Assembly (NCBI RefSeq): GCF_900169785.1
Contig: NZ_FWER01000015.1
Coordinates: forward strand, 85,381 to 149,380
Reading direction: 5' to 3'
Length of the DNA: 64,000 nucleotides
Source: Rhizobium sullae
Lineage (GTDB): Bacteria; Pseudomonadota; Alphaproteobacteria; Rhizobiales; Rhizobiaceae
Part shown: in pieces, positions 14,082 through 22,535 of the stretch
Position numbering within the stretch: position 1 is the first letter of the stretch
Layout: the number at the start of each line of letters is the position of its first letter
The notes under the pieces: generated by a model
What the model was told of the DNA's origin: nothing
The model's input: only the letters and a program-made list of their open reading frames with translations
The model's database searches: none
Translations under genes and position numbers: made by a program

Positions 14082-15842
14082 TTAGCGACCGTCTGTGTTC
14101 TCTTCCGCTTTGACGAGGCCTTCGCGAAGATGTTGAACATCGGATTCCTGAGCATAGTGCATCGTCGCAAGAAATGCGTCTATGTCAAATTGTGGGGCAA
14201 GCGCTCTAACTTTCTTCAGATGACCTGCCGCAGCGAGTCCATCACCGAGCCAGCCGTAGCATGCAGCGACGAAAGCGTGCTGGACGTGATCCATAGCTGA
14301 TAGATGCATGAATGCTTCGATCGACTCGCCGTATTGATGCGCAGCAAAATGTGATTTTGCGAGGTGGCTCCAAAACCGCTCGGGGTGATGCGGATTGAGC
14401 CGCATTGCCTTGCGGATCCATTCTATCCCCTCTTCGGGCCGCCCTAGCCACGTCAACAGCTCGCCTTGCTGAACCACGACTAAGTCGTAATTCGGATTGA
14501 GGCAAAGCGCGCGCTCCTGGTGATACCGCGCTGTGGTCAGGGCATTGTTGTTCACATTCACCGCAGCTAAGATTCGGTGGACGTCTGCGTCGTTGTCATC
14601 CAGCGCCAGCGCCCGATCTAGCGCGGCAACGATCTCATCCCAAACAGCATCCTTGTCTTCGCACCAGCCGTTGACCCAAGCTTGGCCCAGAATGCACGCT
14701 CGCCACGCATGGGCGTGGGCATAACCTGGGTCAAGCGTGACCGCCCTGTCTATGAGCAGCTGCGCCTGCTGGTTGTCCAACGCAGTGCTCCTGTGATGCA
14801 GCACCTTGGCGGCAAGCGCGCACTCATATGCGGCCATGTTCGCCGGTTTTGTTCGTTCGAGCTGGTCGCGTTGGGCTGCTTCGACGCGACCGGGCAACGT
14901 GGCCACGATCGCTCCGGTCACCTCGTCCTGTATGGCGAATATGTCGTCAAGCTTGCGATCGTACTTGTCGGCCCAGATATGGGCATCGTTGACTGCATCG
15001 ATGAGCTGGACCGTCACACGCACCCTGTCGCCTATCTTGCGAACACTTCCCTCTACCAAGTACCGGGCGCCAAGCTTTTCCGCGACTTCTCGTGCGTTCA
15101 CAGCGTGGTTTTTATAGACAAAGCTTGAGTTGCGCGAGATGACGAAAAGCTCGTGACGGCGGGAAAGTTCAGTGATGATGTCTTCAGTAAGACCGTCGGC
15201 GAAAAACTCCTGATCGGGATCGCCGCTCATGTTGATAAATGGCAGCACAACGATTGAAGGTTTCGCGACATATCGTTTCGCATCCAAGTCATCCGACTGG
15301 GCGGGCAGGGCAGATACGTCGAGCCCGACACGAAAGAGATGAACCGGACGGCTTATGTTCTTGAGCGTCTTCTCCCCCAAATCCTCGATGGCGACTTCGA
15401 GCCGGTCAACAATTTGTGTCGCTACTGCCGCCGTGATGCAGACGCCGCCGACGTCGGCCAATTGCTCGATCCGAGAAGCAATATTCACACCGTCGCCGAA
15501 AACATCCTGATCGTCAAAAATAATGTCGCCGAGATTGATCCCGATCCTGAATTCGATCCGCCGATCTTGCGGCACGTCCGAATTGCGCCGCTTCATGCGC
15601 TGCTGGATCTCCACGGCGCACTTCACTGCATCGGAGACACTCTGGAATTCGACAAGCATGCCATCGCCCGTCGTCTTGATGATGTGACCCTTGTTCTTGG
15701 CAATCGCGGGGTCAATCAGCTCGATTCGATGCGTTTTCAAGCGAGCAAGCGTGCCGGCTTCATCGGTCTCCATCAGCCGGCTGTAGCCTGCCATGTCGGC
15801 CGCCATGATGGCGGCTAGTCTCTGTTCCATGCCATTTGCCAA
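14082..15842 (-). CDS. Class III adenylate/guanylate cyclase with TolB-like and TPR domains
   Basis: 586 residues; a second ATG at 15830 is also possible. The cyclase catalytic domain (about 5-175) has the metal aspartates in AADMAGYSRLME and TTGDGMLVEF, and the FRIGINLGDIIFD block. A linker is followed by the TolB-like/FlgO domain (about 195-320: SIVVLPFINMSGDPDQEFFADG and ARYLVEGSVRK), then tetratricopeptide-like helices to the end. This three-part design is very common in rhizobia, which encode many such cyclases. It is probably cytoplasmic and makes cAMP in response to an unknown input. It stands alone, convergent with the exporter gene. Confidence 0.85.
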   Translation of the reverse strand: MANGMEQRLAAIMAADMAGYSRLMETDEAGTLARLKTHRIELIDPAIAKNKGHIIKTTGDGMLVEFQSVSDAVKCAVEIQQRMKRRNSDVPQDRRIEFRIGINLGDIIFDDQDVFGDGVNIASRIEQLADVGGVCITAAVATQIVDRLEVAIEDLGEKTLKNISRPVHLFRVGLDVSALPAQSDDLDAKRYVAKPSIVVLPFINMSGDPDQEFFADGLTEDIITELSRRHELFVISRNSSFVYKNHAVNAREVAEKLGARYLVEGSVRKIGDRVRVTVQLIDAVNDAHIWADKYDRKLDDIFAIQDEVTGAIVATLPGRVEAAQRDQLERTKPANMAAYECALAAKVLHHRSTALDNQQAQLLIDRAVTLDPGYAHAHAWRACILGQAWVNGWCEDKDAVWDEIVAALDRALALDDNDADVHRILAAVNVNNNALTTARYHQERALCLNPNYDLVVVQQGELLTWLGRPEEGIEWIRKAMRLNPHHPERFWSHLAKSHFAAHQYGESIEAFMHLSAMDHVQHAFVAACYGWLGDGLAAAGHLKKVRALAPQFDIDAFLATMHYAQESDVQHLREGLVKAEENTDGR

Positions 15843-16246
15843 TAAACAAGAATGACGTTTTTTCCGCGAGAAGCGCTAACCCAGAGCGTGATCACCTCCC
15901 GGTTAGGGCGCCCGACATTTAATTTTACCGCACCGCAGGGAAATCGACTATCTAAATTAGCATTTGCTTTCGATATAGATTCTGATGAAGATGCGATGGC
16001 AATCCGATTGCCCACTCCCGCCTTCTTGGCAACAGCTACGCGATCCCGGTGGCGAGCGCGAACGATGACCATTCGGCAAAGTCGTAGCGGTCCGGCAGTG
16101 CGTGCGGCGCGGACGGAAATGCCAGTAGCGTTCGGGTCCTGCAAGAGGGCTGCCAAAAGGTGATCGAACAAGAGCTCGGCCTCGCTGGTCATCTGCAGAA
16201 AATCACCCGCGGCTCGGCGTCGAAGCGGATATGGACGAGCTCGGGC
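15843..16246. other. Intergenic, no intact gene seen
   Basis: The 642-base gap between the cyclase and sulfatase genes carries only a LysR remnant at its right part. The left 400 bases have open frames on both strands but no start with a ribosome site and no recognisable domain. Confidence 0.45.
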
Positions 16247-16383
16247 GCCGGTCGACTCAAGATCGTGCTTGCGGATTACGAGCGTGAGCCGGTACCGATC
16301 CACTCGTGCACTCGGAAAGGCACATGGTTTCCGCCCGGGCACGTGCCTTCGTGGATTTTGCGGCCGAACGCTTGTGGGCGTGA
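16247..16383 (+). pseudogene. LysR-family regulator, 3' remnant with frameshift
   Basis: Two pieces of a LysR C terminus can be read. AGRLKIVLADYEREPVPIH is encoded from 16247 in one frame, and MVSARARAFVDFAAERLWA followed by TGA (16381-16383) in another. Intact regulators have these two blocks contiguous in one frame, near the end of the effector domain. A frameshift falls between 16304 and 16324, and no DNA-binding domain is present upstream. It is thus a decayed fragment. Confidence 0.55.
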
Positions 16384-16484
16384 ATGCTGAGCTTCCGGAA
16401 AGCGATGAAGTCGGCGGAACGCGTGCGGCGCCAGTCCGCGGTAGGCTCGTTGCGCGGACGGCAGCGCTGGCGCGATGAGGTCTC

Positions 16485-17978
16485 TTATAATTCGAGGCGC
16501 TTGAAAGCTTCCGCAGGCGCATCGTTTGATCGCATTCGGGCCTGCATCAGCTCAAGCATCCGCAGTTCCAGCGCTGGATCCTCAAGGGGCGCCTCTTGTC
16601 CGGGATCGATCGCCAGATCATAGAGACGCGTTTGCTTTTCAAGCAGCGCTCCGGGCCCGTAGTTGTTGAACATCGGCGATCGTTCGGTCACCGGTACCCG
16701 CAGCAGAGGAACATCCTTGGTCCACGAAAACGGCTTGGCTAACGTCGCCTGCGATAGTTCTTCCGGCGTGAATGGTCTCGTTATGTGCGTAGGCATAACC
16801 GTATACTGATAGAGATCCTGTTTCAGAGGATCGGCTGGAAACCTATGGTAGGTATAACGGCCATCGGTTACGTTGACCGCGCCACCAAAATAGCCAAAGA
16901 TAACGGCATCCTTGGAATTTGGCTTCAGCAGCGACTCCCCTTCTGTTTCAGGAGGGGCATCTACACCGAAGATATCGAGAAATGTCGGCCCGACGTCGAT
17001 CGACTGGGTTAGCCGGTCGATCCTTCCAGCACCAGGTCTGCGCGAATCATGGATGAACAAGGGGATGTGTACGATCTCCTCGTACATGTTCATACGGTTC
17101 TTGGCCCAGAAATCGTGCTCTCCGAGAAGAAACCCGTGATCGGTTGTGACGATCAGGGTCGTGTCTTTCCACATATCGTGCGTATCGAAGTCGTCGAGCA
17201 ACTGGCCGAGCAGAAAGTCGCATAGCGACACGATTGCGTAGTAGTTTGCTCTCAGTTCATCAGCTTCCTCCGGCAGCTCCTCAAGTCGTCCATAGCGAGG
17301 CCAGTCACGGATCGGCCCGTTCCATCCGGTTCTGAAGGGTTCCTTGAAGCGCTCCGGTGCGAAAAAAGGTTCGTGCGGATCGAATGTTTCGATCTGGAGT
17401 AGCCAGTCGTCGGCCTTTCGATTGAGATCGAGAAACTCCAAACCATGCGCAAAGCACTGTACGGAGGGAAAGTCCTTTTCCTGCTTGATGAACTCTCGAT
17501 TGATCATGTATGGCCCATACTTGCTGATCGGGCCGCCGCCGGTCTGTGCTTCGTGATATTTCTCCCGAAGGCGCTCCCAATGAGGCTGCACCATTGCCTT
17601 CCACGGATCCGACTCCTGACCTCGCACGAACTCGAACGTCGAATACCGATTGTGATAAGTCGCGCCGCCGTCTTCCCAATAATGGTAGTGATCGGTGACC
17701 AGGTGGCTATGCACGCCCTTCTCCTTGAGAAGCTCGGGAAAGGCATTGTCAAACGGTTCGAGTGGCCCCCAACTGCGATGCAGGAAAGTCAGACGTCCTG
17801 TCAGAAGATCCCGCCGTGCGGGCATGCAGGGCAGCGAGCCCACATAATGCTTGTCATAGACCATCGAGCGTCTGGCGAGGCGATCAAAATTCGGCGTTGG
17901 TATTCGAGATCCGCCGTAGCAGCCAAGCATATGGCGATTGAGGGAATCGAAGAGAACAAAGACGGTCTTCATTGGCAA
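16485..17978 (-). CDS. Sulfatase-family hydrolase (type I, Cys-type)
   Basis: 497 residues. The formylglycine site is Cys51 in LPCMPARRDLLTGR (C-x-P-x-R), which needs maturation by an FGE enzyme. Metal ligands are visible in FVLFDSLN near residue 11 and in TTDHGFLLGEHDFWAK near 290-305. No signal peptide is seen, so cytoplasmic. Members cleave sulfate esters or, in some groups, phosphodiesters and phosphonate monoesters. It is 57 bases downstream of the inositol-monophosphatase-family gene on the same strand, at the end of a long uptake operon, so its substrate probably arrives through that transporter. A phosphodiesterase-type activity would fit the context but is inference. Confidence 0.8.
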   Translation of the reverse strand: MPMKTVFVLFDSLNRHMLGCYGGSRIPTPNFDRLARRSMVYDKHYVGSLPCMPARRDLLTGRLTFLHRSWGPLEPFDNAFPELLKEKGVHSHLVTDHYHYWEDGGATYHNRYSTFEFVRGQESDPWKAMVQPHWERLREKYHEAQTGGGPISKYGPYMINREFIKQEKDFPSVQCFAHGLEFLDLNRKADDWLLQIETFDPHEPFFAPERFKEPFRTGWNGPIRDWPRYGRLEELPEEADELRANYYAIVSLCDFLLGQLLDDFDTHDMWKDTTLIVTTDHGFLLGEHDFWAKNRMNMYEEIVHIPLFIHDSRRPGAGRIDRLTQSIDVGPTFLDIFGVDAPPETEGESLLKPNSKDAVIFGYFGGAVNVTDGRYTYHRFPADPLKQDLYQYTVMPTHITRPFTPEELSQATLAKPFSWTKDVPLLRVPVTERSPMFNNYGPGALLEKQTRLYDLAIDPGQEAPLEDPALELRMLELMQARMRSNDAPAEAFKRLEL

Positions 17979-18035
17979 TCTCCCCTTATGCGGTCGCTCT
18001 ACCGACAGGTGCTGTCGGCGCGCCTGTCGCGGCGC

Positions 18036-18869
18036 CTAGAAGTCTGACCGGTCCGCCATTGGCGCCAGGCCCTCGATCTCCAGGATGAATTCGAATTCCC
18101 GGGCAAGCCCTGGCGAATAGGCGACGACAGGGCCGCCTTCGGACAGAAGCGCCGACAATGCAGGCATGACGACCTTCGCGCCCGCTTCAGAAGCGATCAA
18201 CGCGCCCGCGAGCATGTCCCATGCGTTCAGATGCCGCTCGTAATAGAGGTCGGCAGCACCCTCTGCGACACGCAGAAGGTCGATCGCCGCCGCGCCCATG
18301 CGGCGGTAATCCATGCCGCGCTCATGCAGGCGCCGGGAAACGGCAAGGTGTTCGTCGAAGCTTGTCTTGCGCGAATGGCCGAGGATGCAAATGGCATTGG
18401 CCGGATCGTTCGTCGCTGCGGCAAGAATGAGCGCCCCCTCGCGAAAGGCGCCCCTGCCGCGGATCGCCGAGACAACGGAATCCTTGGCGGCGTCGTAAAC
18501 CACGCCGATCTCCAGGCGGCCTTCGGCGCAGAAGGCGATCGATACGCCCCAGTGGCGGAAGCCGCGGATGTAGTTCGTCGTGCCGTCGATCGGGTCCACC
18601 ACCCAGGTTCCGGCGCTGCCGGCTCGGCCGCCGGTTTCCTCCCCCATGAAGGTGTCCTGCGGGAACCGCGCAAGCAGCCCGTCGCGAATGGCCCGCTCGG
18701 CATTGCGGTCGGCGACGGTGACGAAATCCTGCAGGCCCTTATTCTCGACCTTCAATCCCGAACCCATTTCCGTGCGGAAGCGGGCTGCCTCGCGGCCGAC
18801 GCGACGGGCGATCTCTATCGCAGCCGCGGCACGGGCCTCAAGGACGGAGGAATCGAATGCGGAACTCAT
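18036..18869 (-). CDS. Inositol-monophosphatase-family phosphatase
   Basis: 277 residues, normal for the family. The metal-binding signatures are intact: GEETGG near residue 76, WVVDPIDGTTNYIRGF near 89-104, and NAWDMLAGALIASEAGA near 212-228. Members dephosphorylate inositol-1-phosphate, histidinol phosphate or PAPS with magnesium. The start shares one base with the stop of the LacI gene. In an operon with an ABC importer and a glycerophosphodiester phosphodiesterase, the simplest role is removal of phosphate from inositol phosphate or another polyol phosphate released in the previous step. Confidence 0.85.
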   Translation of the reverse strand: MSSAFDSSVLEARAAAAIEIARRVGREAARFRTEMGSGLKVENKGLQDFVTVADRNAERAIRDGLLARFPQDTFMGEETGGRAGSAGTWVVDPIDGTTNYIRGFRHWGVSIAFCAEGRLEIGVVYDAAKDSVVSAIRGRGAFREGALILAAATNDPANAICILGHSRKTSFDEHLAVSRRLHERGMDYRRMGAAAIDLLRVAEGAADLYYERHLNAWDMLAGALIASEAGAKVVMPALSALLSEGGPVVAYSPGLAREFEFILEIEGLAPMADRSDF

Positions 18870-19873
18870 CAGGCAGTCCTTCTCTTGATCAGCGAAACGG
18901 GCGTGAATTCTACGCGCGCCATCATGCCAGGCTTGGCCATCCGGCTGATCAGCAGGCCGATGGCCTGTTCGGCCTGCAGGTCGCAGGGCTGGCGGATGGT
19001 GGTGAGCTCATAGGCGGCCCAGCTCGCCTGGGGGATATCATCATGGCCGATCACGCGCGTGGCGGGCACATCTTCGCGGCCACGGCCCGACATCAGCCGG
19101 TCGATCACGCCGCAGGCCATGTAGTCGTTGGCGCAGAAGACGCCGTCGATACCGAAGGAGGCAATCTCGGATGCCGCCTCGAAGCCGCTTCGATAGTCAT
19201 TCATGGCGACTGTGAATAGCTGTGCCTCGAGGCCGCGCTCACGGCAGCGCGCAAGAAAGGCCTCGCTGCGGCGGCGTGCCGTGTAGGAGACGGAGGACGC
19301 GGCAATCGCGGCGAGGCGCTTGGCGCCTTGATCGATCAGGTGGTCGGCGGCCAGATGTCCAGCGGTGCGGTCATCGGAAATGATACGGTCGACGAAGGGA
19401 ATGTCGTCGCCCTTGTTAATCAACACGATCGGTACGCCCTCGGCGGCACACTGCTCGCAGATCTCCGTCGGTGGCGCGTCCGATGTCACGATAACGCCGG
19501 AGACGGCATAATGCAGAAGGTGGCCGATGACGGTCGACGTATCCGCCTCCTTCGAGGTCGGCAGCAGGATTGGACGGAAATTGCGGGAAATGAGCGTGCG
19601 CGCGAGATGCTCGATCTGAAGGGTGCGGAACGGATTGTCGAGCCCGGCCGCGACGACGCCGACAAGATCGGAGCGCTTGTTCGTCAGGCCGCGCGCAAGA
19701 TAGTTGACGCGGTAGCCCAGCTCCTTGGCGGCCTGATAGACCTTTTCGCGGGTCTTCGGGGAGACGCTCGCATCCGGCGTGAAGGCGCGCGATACGGCAG
19801 CGCGCGAGACGCCCGCCACGCGCGCCACGTCGAAGGACGTTACTCTGCTTGGTCCTTTATCTCTGTCTGTCAA
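18869..19873 (-). CDS. LacI-family transcriptional regulator
   Basis: 334 residues if started at the TTG at 19873, which has AAGGA 4-5 bases upstream; a GTG at 19888 without a ribosome site is the alternative. The helix-turn-helix is TSFDVARVAGVSRAAVSRAFTP near the N terminus, with the hinge AAKELGYRVNYLARGL. The rest is the periplasmic-binding-like effector domain (VGVVAAGLDNPF, IVLINKGDDIPFVDRIISDD, GVFCANDYMACGVIDRL). It overlaps the end of the phosphodiesterase gene and touches the phosphatase gene, so it is made with the operon and probably controls it in response to the imported compound. Confidence 0.88.
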   Translation of the reverse strand: MTDRDKGPSRVTSFDVARVAGVSRAAVSRAFTPDASVSPKTREKVYQAAKELGYRVNYLARGLTNKRSDLVGVVAAGLDNPFRTLQIEHLARTLISRNFRPILLPTSKEADTSTVIGHLLHYAVSGVIVTSDAPPTEICEQCAAEGVPIVLINKGDDIPFVDRIISDDRTAGHLAADHLIDQGAKRLAAIAASSVSYTARRRSEAFLARCRERGLEAQLFTVAMNDYRSGFEAASEIASFGIDGVFCANDYMACGVIDRLMSGRGREDVPATRVIGHDDIPQASWAAYELTTIRQPCDLQAEQAIGLLISRMAKPGMMARVEFTPVSLIKRRTA

Positions 19874-20636
19874 ATTTTCCTTCCCCACCAGACATGGTGC
19901 GCATCATGTCCGGCAGATCCGTGCAGATGCCGAGCACCGGTAGCTTCATTATCTCATCGAGGATCGGCCGTCTTTCCTCGTGCCACAGAACGATCTCGCG
20001 GCCTGCTGAGAAGGCGCGGTCCATCAGCGCCGGTGTGACCAGATCCTGTGGCCGCTCGCCGGCGCGCTCCCAGCAGAGGTGCAGGATGTCGGCACTCGCC
20101 TCGTCGCCGACGGCATGTGGATTATCGCCGACGCGAACGAGCACCGAGAGCGGATAGTCGCAGCCCGCTTCGCGAAGCTCGCGGACCTGTGCGGTGTCGA
20201 AGGAGCCGAGGCAGGCGAAGCGCTGGCCCATTTCCATCAGGTGCTGCCAGCAGCGGAGACCGCTTCCCGAAGCCTTCAATTCGATGTAGAGCCCGGTTCC
20301 GGTCTCACTGCCAAGGGCGGCGACCTCCTCGATGGCCGGTACGTCGACGCCGTCCAGCGCCGCAAGCTCGGTCGCGGTCATCTGCGAAATACGCTTGTCC
20401 ACGCCGAAGACGCGTTGGAGATGGTCGTCATGGGAGACGACGACGACGCCGTCCTTGGTCAACTGCGTGTCAAGCTCCCACATTTCCGCGCCGAGTTCCG
20501 CCGCGAGCCGGAAGGCAGCAAGCGTGTTTTCGCGGGCATGCCCGCTTGCGCCGCGATGGCCAATGCAGAAGGGCAGGCTGCCTTTGTCTTTGGGCCAGCC
20601 GAAGCGTTCGAAGAAGGACGTAAAGTCGCGCTGCAT
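19857..20636 (-). CDS. ugpQ: Glycerophosphodiester phosphodiesterase
   Basis: 259 residues, the usual size of a bacterial GDPD. The catalytic His pair and metal ligands are present: CIGHRGASGHARENT near residues 23-37, EMWELDTQLTKDG near 50-62, and VVVSHDDHLQRV near 63-75. There is no signal peptide, so it acts in the cytoplasm on imported diesters, giving glycerol-3-phosphate or glycerol plus an alcohol or its phosphate. It follows the ATPase gene directly (stop at 19857, ATPase stop at 20636 overlapping its start). It links the transporter to the phosphatase gene. The symbol ugpQ is by analogy. Confidence 0.85.
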   Translation of the reverse strand: MQRDFTSFFERFGWPKDKGSLPFCIGHRGASGHARENTLAAFRLAAELGAEMWELDTQLTKDGVVVVSHDDHLQRVFGVDKRISQMTATELAALDGVDVPAIEEVAALGSETGTGLYIELKASGSGLRCWQHLMEMGQRFACLGSFDTAQVRELREAGCDYPLSVLVRVGDNPHAVGDEASADILHLCWERAGERPQDLVTPALMDRAFSAGREIVLWHEERRPILDEIMKLPVLGICTDLPDMMRTMSGGEGKFDRQR

Positions 20637-21691
20637 CAGAGCCTCCGTCCGCTTTCGTCGAAAACGAGCACGTTGCGGCTGTCGATCGCCCAGGTGACCT
20701 CGTCGCCGATCCTGATGTCGTGGCGGACCGGCTGGACGGAGCGCAGCAGCGGTCCTTGGGCAAGCTGCACGTCATAGAGGTTTTCACGGCCCTGCGTTTC
20801 GGCGAAGTTCACGATGCCTGTGACGGGCACGTCACCCGCCGGATTGTAGTGCTCCGGCCGCACGCCGAGCATCAGCTTTGTCCCGTCGGCGGCGGCGGCC
20901 GAAACGGGAAGCGGAATCCTGATTTCGCTGCCTGGGATGGAGAAGAAACCTTCTGCCGCCACGCCGTGCAGGAAGGTGATCGGCGGATTTCCAAGGAAGC
21001 TGGCGACGAAAGCGGTGCGCGGGTCGTTATACATCTCCGCTGGTGTGGCGATCTGTACGATCTCACCTTCTTTCATGATGGCGATGCGATCGCACATGCT
21101 CATGGCTTCCACCTGGTCGTGAGTGACCAGGATCGCGGTGATGCCCGTCTCGCGCTGGATGCGGCGGATTTCCGAACGCATCTCCAGCCGCAGCTTTGCG
21201 TCGAGATTGGCGAGCGGTTCGTCGAGAAGCAGGACATCCGGCTTGCGGATCAACGCGCGGGCGAGGGCCACGCGCTGCTGCTGTCCGCCCGAAAGCTCCG
21301 AGGGGCGGCGGCCCATCAGGTTGCCGATCTGCACGAGGGCGGCGATGCGGTCGGCTTCCCTGCCAATATCGGCGGAGGCCATTCCCTTGACCTTCAGCGG
21401 AAATCCGATGTTTTCGGCAACCGTCATGTGCGGATAGAGCGCGTAGGACTGGAAGACGACGCCAACATTGCGCACCTGGCTTGGGAGATCAGTCACATCG
21501 CGGTCGCCGAAGAGGATGCGGCCGCCGGTCGGGCGATGGATGCCGCAGACGGCGAAAAGCGTCGTCGACTTGCCGCAGCCCGAAGGGCCAAGCAGGGCAA
21601 GCATCTCGCCATGCGCCACTTCCAGGTTCATGTTTTCGATAACCTTGGTAGCGCCGAAGCTCTTCGAGAAGTTGTCGAGGAGGATACGCAT
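20636..21691 (-). CDS. ABC transporter ATPase, MalK/UgpC type
   Basis: 351 residues from the ATG at 21691, which overlaps the stop of the permease gene. Walker A is GPSGCGKST near residue 36, the signature LSGGQQQRVALA, Walker B LLLDEPLANLDAKL, and the switch His is in VTHDQVEAM. The C-terminal 120 residues form the TOBE-type regulatory region of carbohydrate importers (ATPAEMYNDPRTAFVASFLGNP, LMLGVRPEHY). It energises the two permeases encoded upstream and is likely specific to this transporter. Confidence 0.9.
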   Translation of the reverse strand: MRILLDNFSKSFGATKVIENMNLEVAHGEMLALLGPSGCGKSTTLFAVCGIHRPTGGRILFGDRDVTDLPSQVRNVGVVFQSYALYPHMTVAENIGFPLKVKGMASADIGREADRIAALVQIGNLMGRRPSELSGGQQQRVALARALIRKPDVLLLDEPLANLDAKLRLEMRSEIRRIQRETGITAILVTHDQVEAMSMCDRIAIMKEGEIVQIATPAEMYNDPRTAFVASFLGNPPITFLHGVAAEGFFSIPGSEIRIPLPVSAAAADGTKLMLGVRPEHYNPAGDVPVTGIVNFAETQGRENLYDVQLAQGPLLRSVQPVRHDIRIGDEVTWAIDSRNVLVFDESGRRL

Positions 21692-22533
21692 CAGCCTTTG
21701 CTCCCGCCACCGTAGATATTCATGAGATATTTGTGGAAGAAGCCGTAAAGCAAAAGCACCGGGATCACGTAGAAAACGCCCACCGCCTTGAAGGTGCCGA
21801 AGTCGAAATTGTTGTCGTCGGCAATCAGCGCCGAAAGATAGACCGACAGTACCTGCACCTGACTGCCCGGCGCCAAGACCTGCGGCAGGATGAATTCCCC
21901 CCAGCTCGAAAGGAAGGAGAAAAGCCCCAGCGCCATAATCGCGGGGCGCACCTGCGGCAGCACGAGGCTGCGCCAGACGCGGAAGCGCGAGGCGCCGTCG
22001 ACGACGCCTGCCATCTCTATCTCCCAGGGCACGCTGTCGTAGAAGCCTTTCATCAGCCATATGCCGAGCGGCAGGTCGATCGCAGCCTTCACAAGGATGA
22101 CACCGATCAATGAATTATAGAGGCCGACCATCTGCAGCACGATGAAGATCGCGATGATGAGCGTAACCGACGGGAAGGCGTGCAGCACCATGACCCCCGC
22201 AAGGAAGAAGCCGCGGGCGGGCACGTTCAACCGCGACAGCACATAGCCGGCCATGGAGGAGACGAGGAGTACGACGGTGGTCGTGCTCACCGTGAAGATC
22301 AGCGTGTTCAGCGTCACCAGCCAGATATTCGGCTTTCCAGGCGGGGTCTGCCAGAGGAATGTCCAGTGCCGCAGGGTGAGCGTATCCGGCGTCAGAGCCG
22401 CCGGTTGCTTGTCGGTGATCGTATCGATGAAGAGATAGGCATACATGAGCACCAGCGGCAGGCTGACGATAGTGAGCGCCAGGATGACCGGCCAGATGCG
22501 GTAGTTTGCCGAGGGTTGCGATTTCTCCGCCAT
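21691..22533 (-). CDS. ABC transporter permease, MalG/UgpE type
   Basis: 280 residues from the ATG at 22533, two bases after the stop of the preceding permease gene. Six hydrophobic helices are evident. The coupling loop EAA motif reads EIEMAGVVDGASRFRVWRS near residues 190-208, with LPQVRPAIMALGLFSFLSSW after it, as in the MalG group (CUT1 family). It pairs with the larger MalF-type permease to form the channel in the inner membrane. Coding overlaps with neighbours on both sides indicate tight co-translation. Confidence 0.88.
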   Translation of the reverse strand: MAEKSQPSANYRIWPVILALTIVSLPLVLMYAYLFIDTITDKQPAALTPDTLTLRHWTFLWQTPPGKPNIWLVTLNTLIFTVSTTTVVLLVSSMAGYVLSRLNVPARGFFLAGVMVLHAFPSVTLIIAIFIVLQMVGLYNSLIGVILVKAAIDLPLGIWLMKGFYDSVPWEIEMAGVVDGASRFRVWRSLVLPQVRPAIMALGLFSFLSSWGEFILPQVLAPGSQVQVLSVYLSALIADDNNFDFGTFKAVGVFYVIPVLLLYGFFHKYLMNIYGGGSKG

Positions 22534-22535
22534 GA

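Noticed and set aside
15815..16522. 235-codon minus-strand frame spanning the gap between the sulfatase and cyclase genes
   Set aside because: It begins inside the sulfatase gene and ends inside the cyclase gene, is Arg/Ser-rich in the manner of chance frames, and overlaps a LysR remnant read on the other strand.
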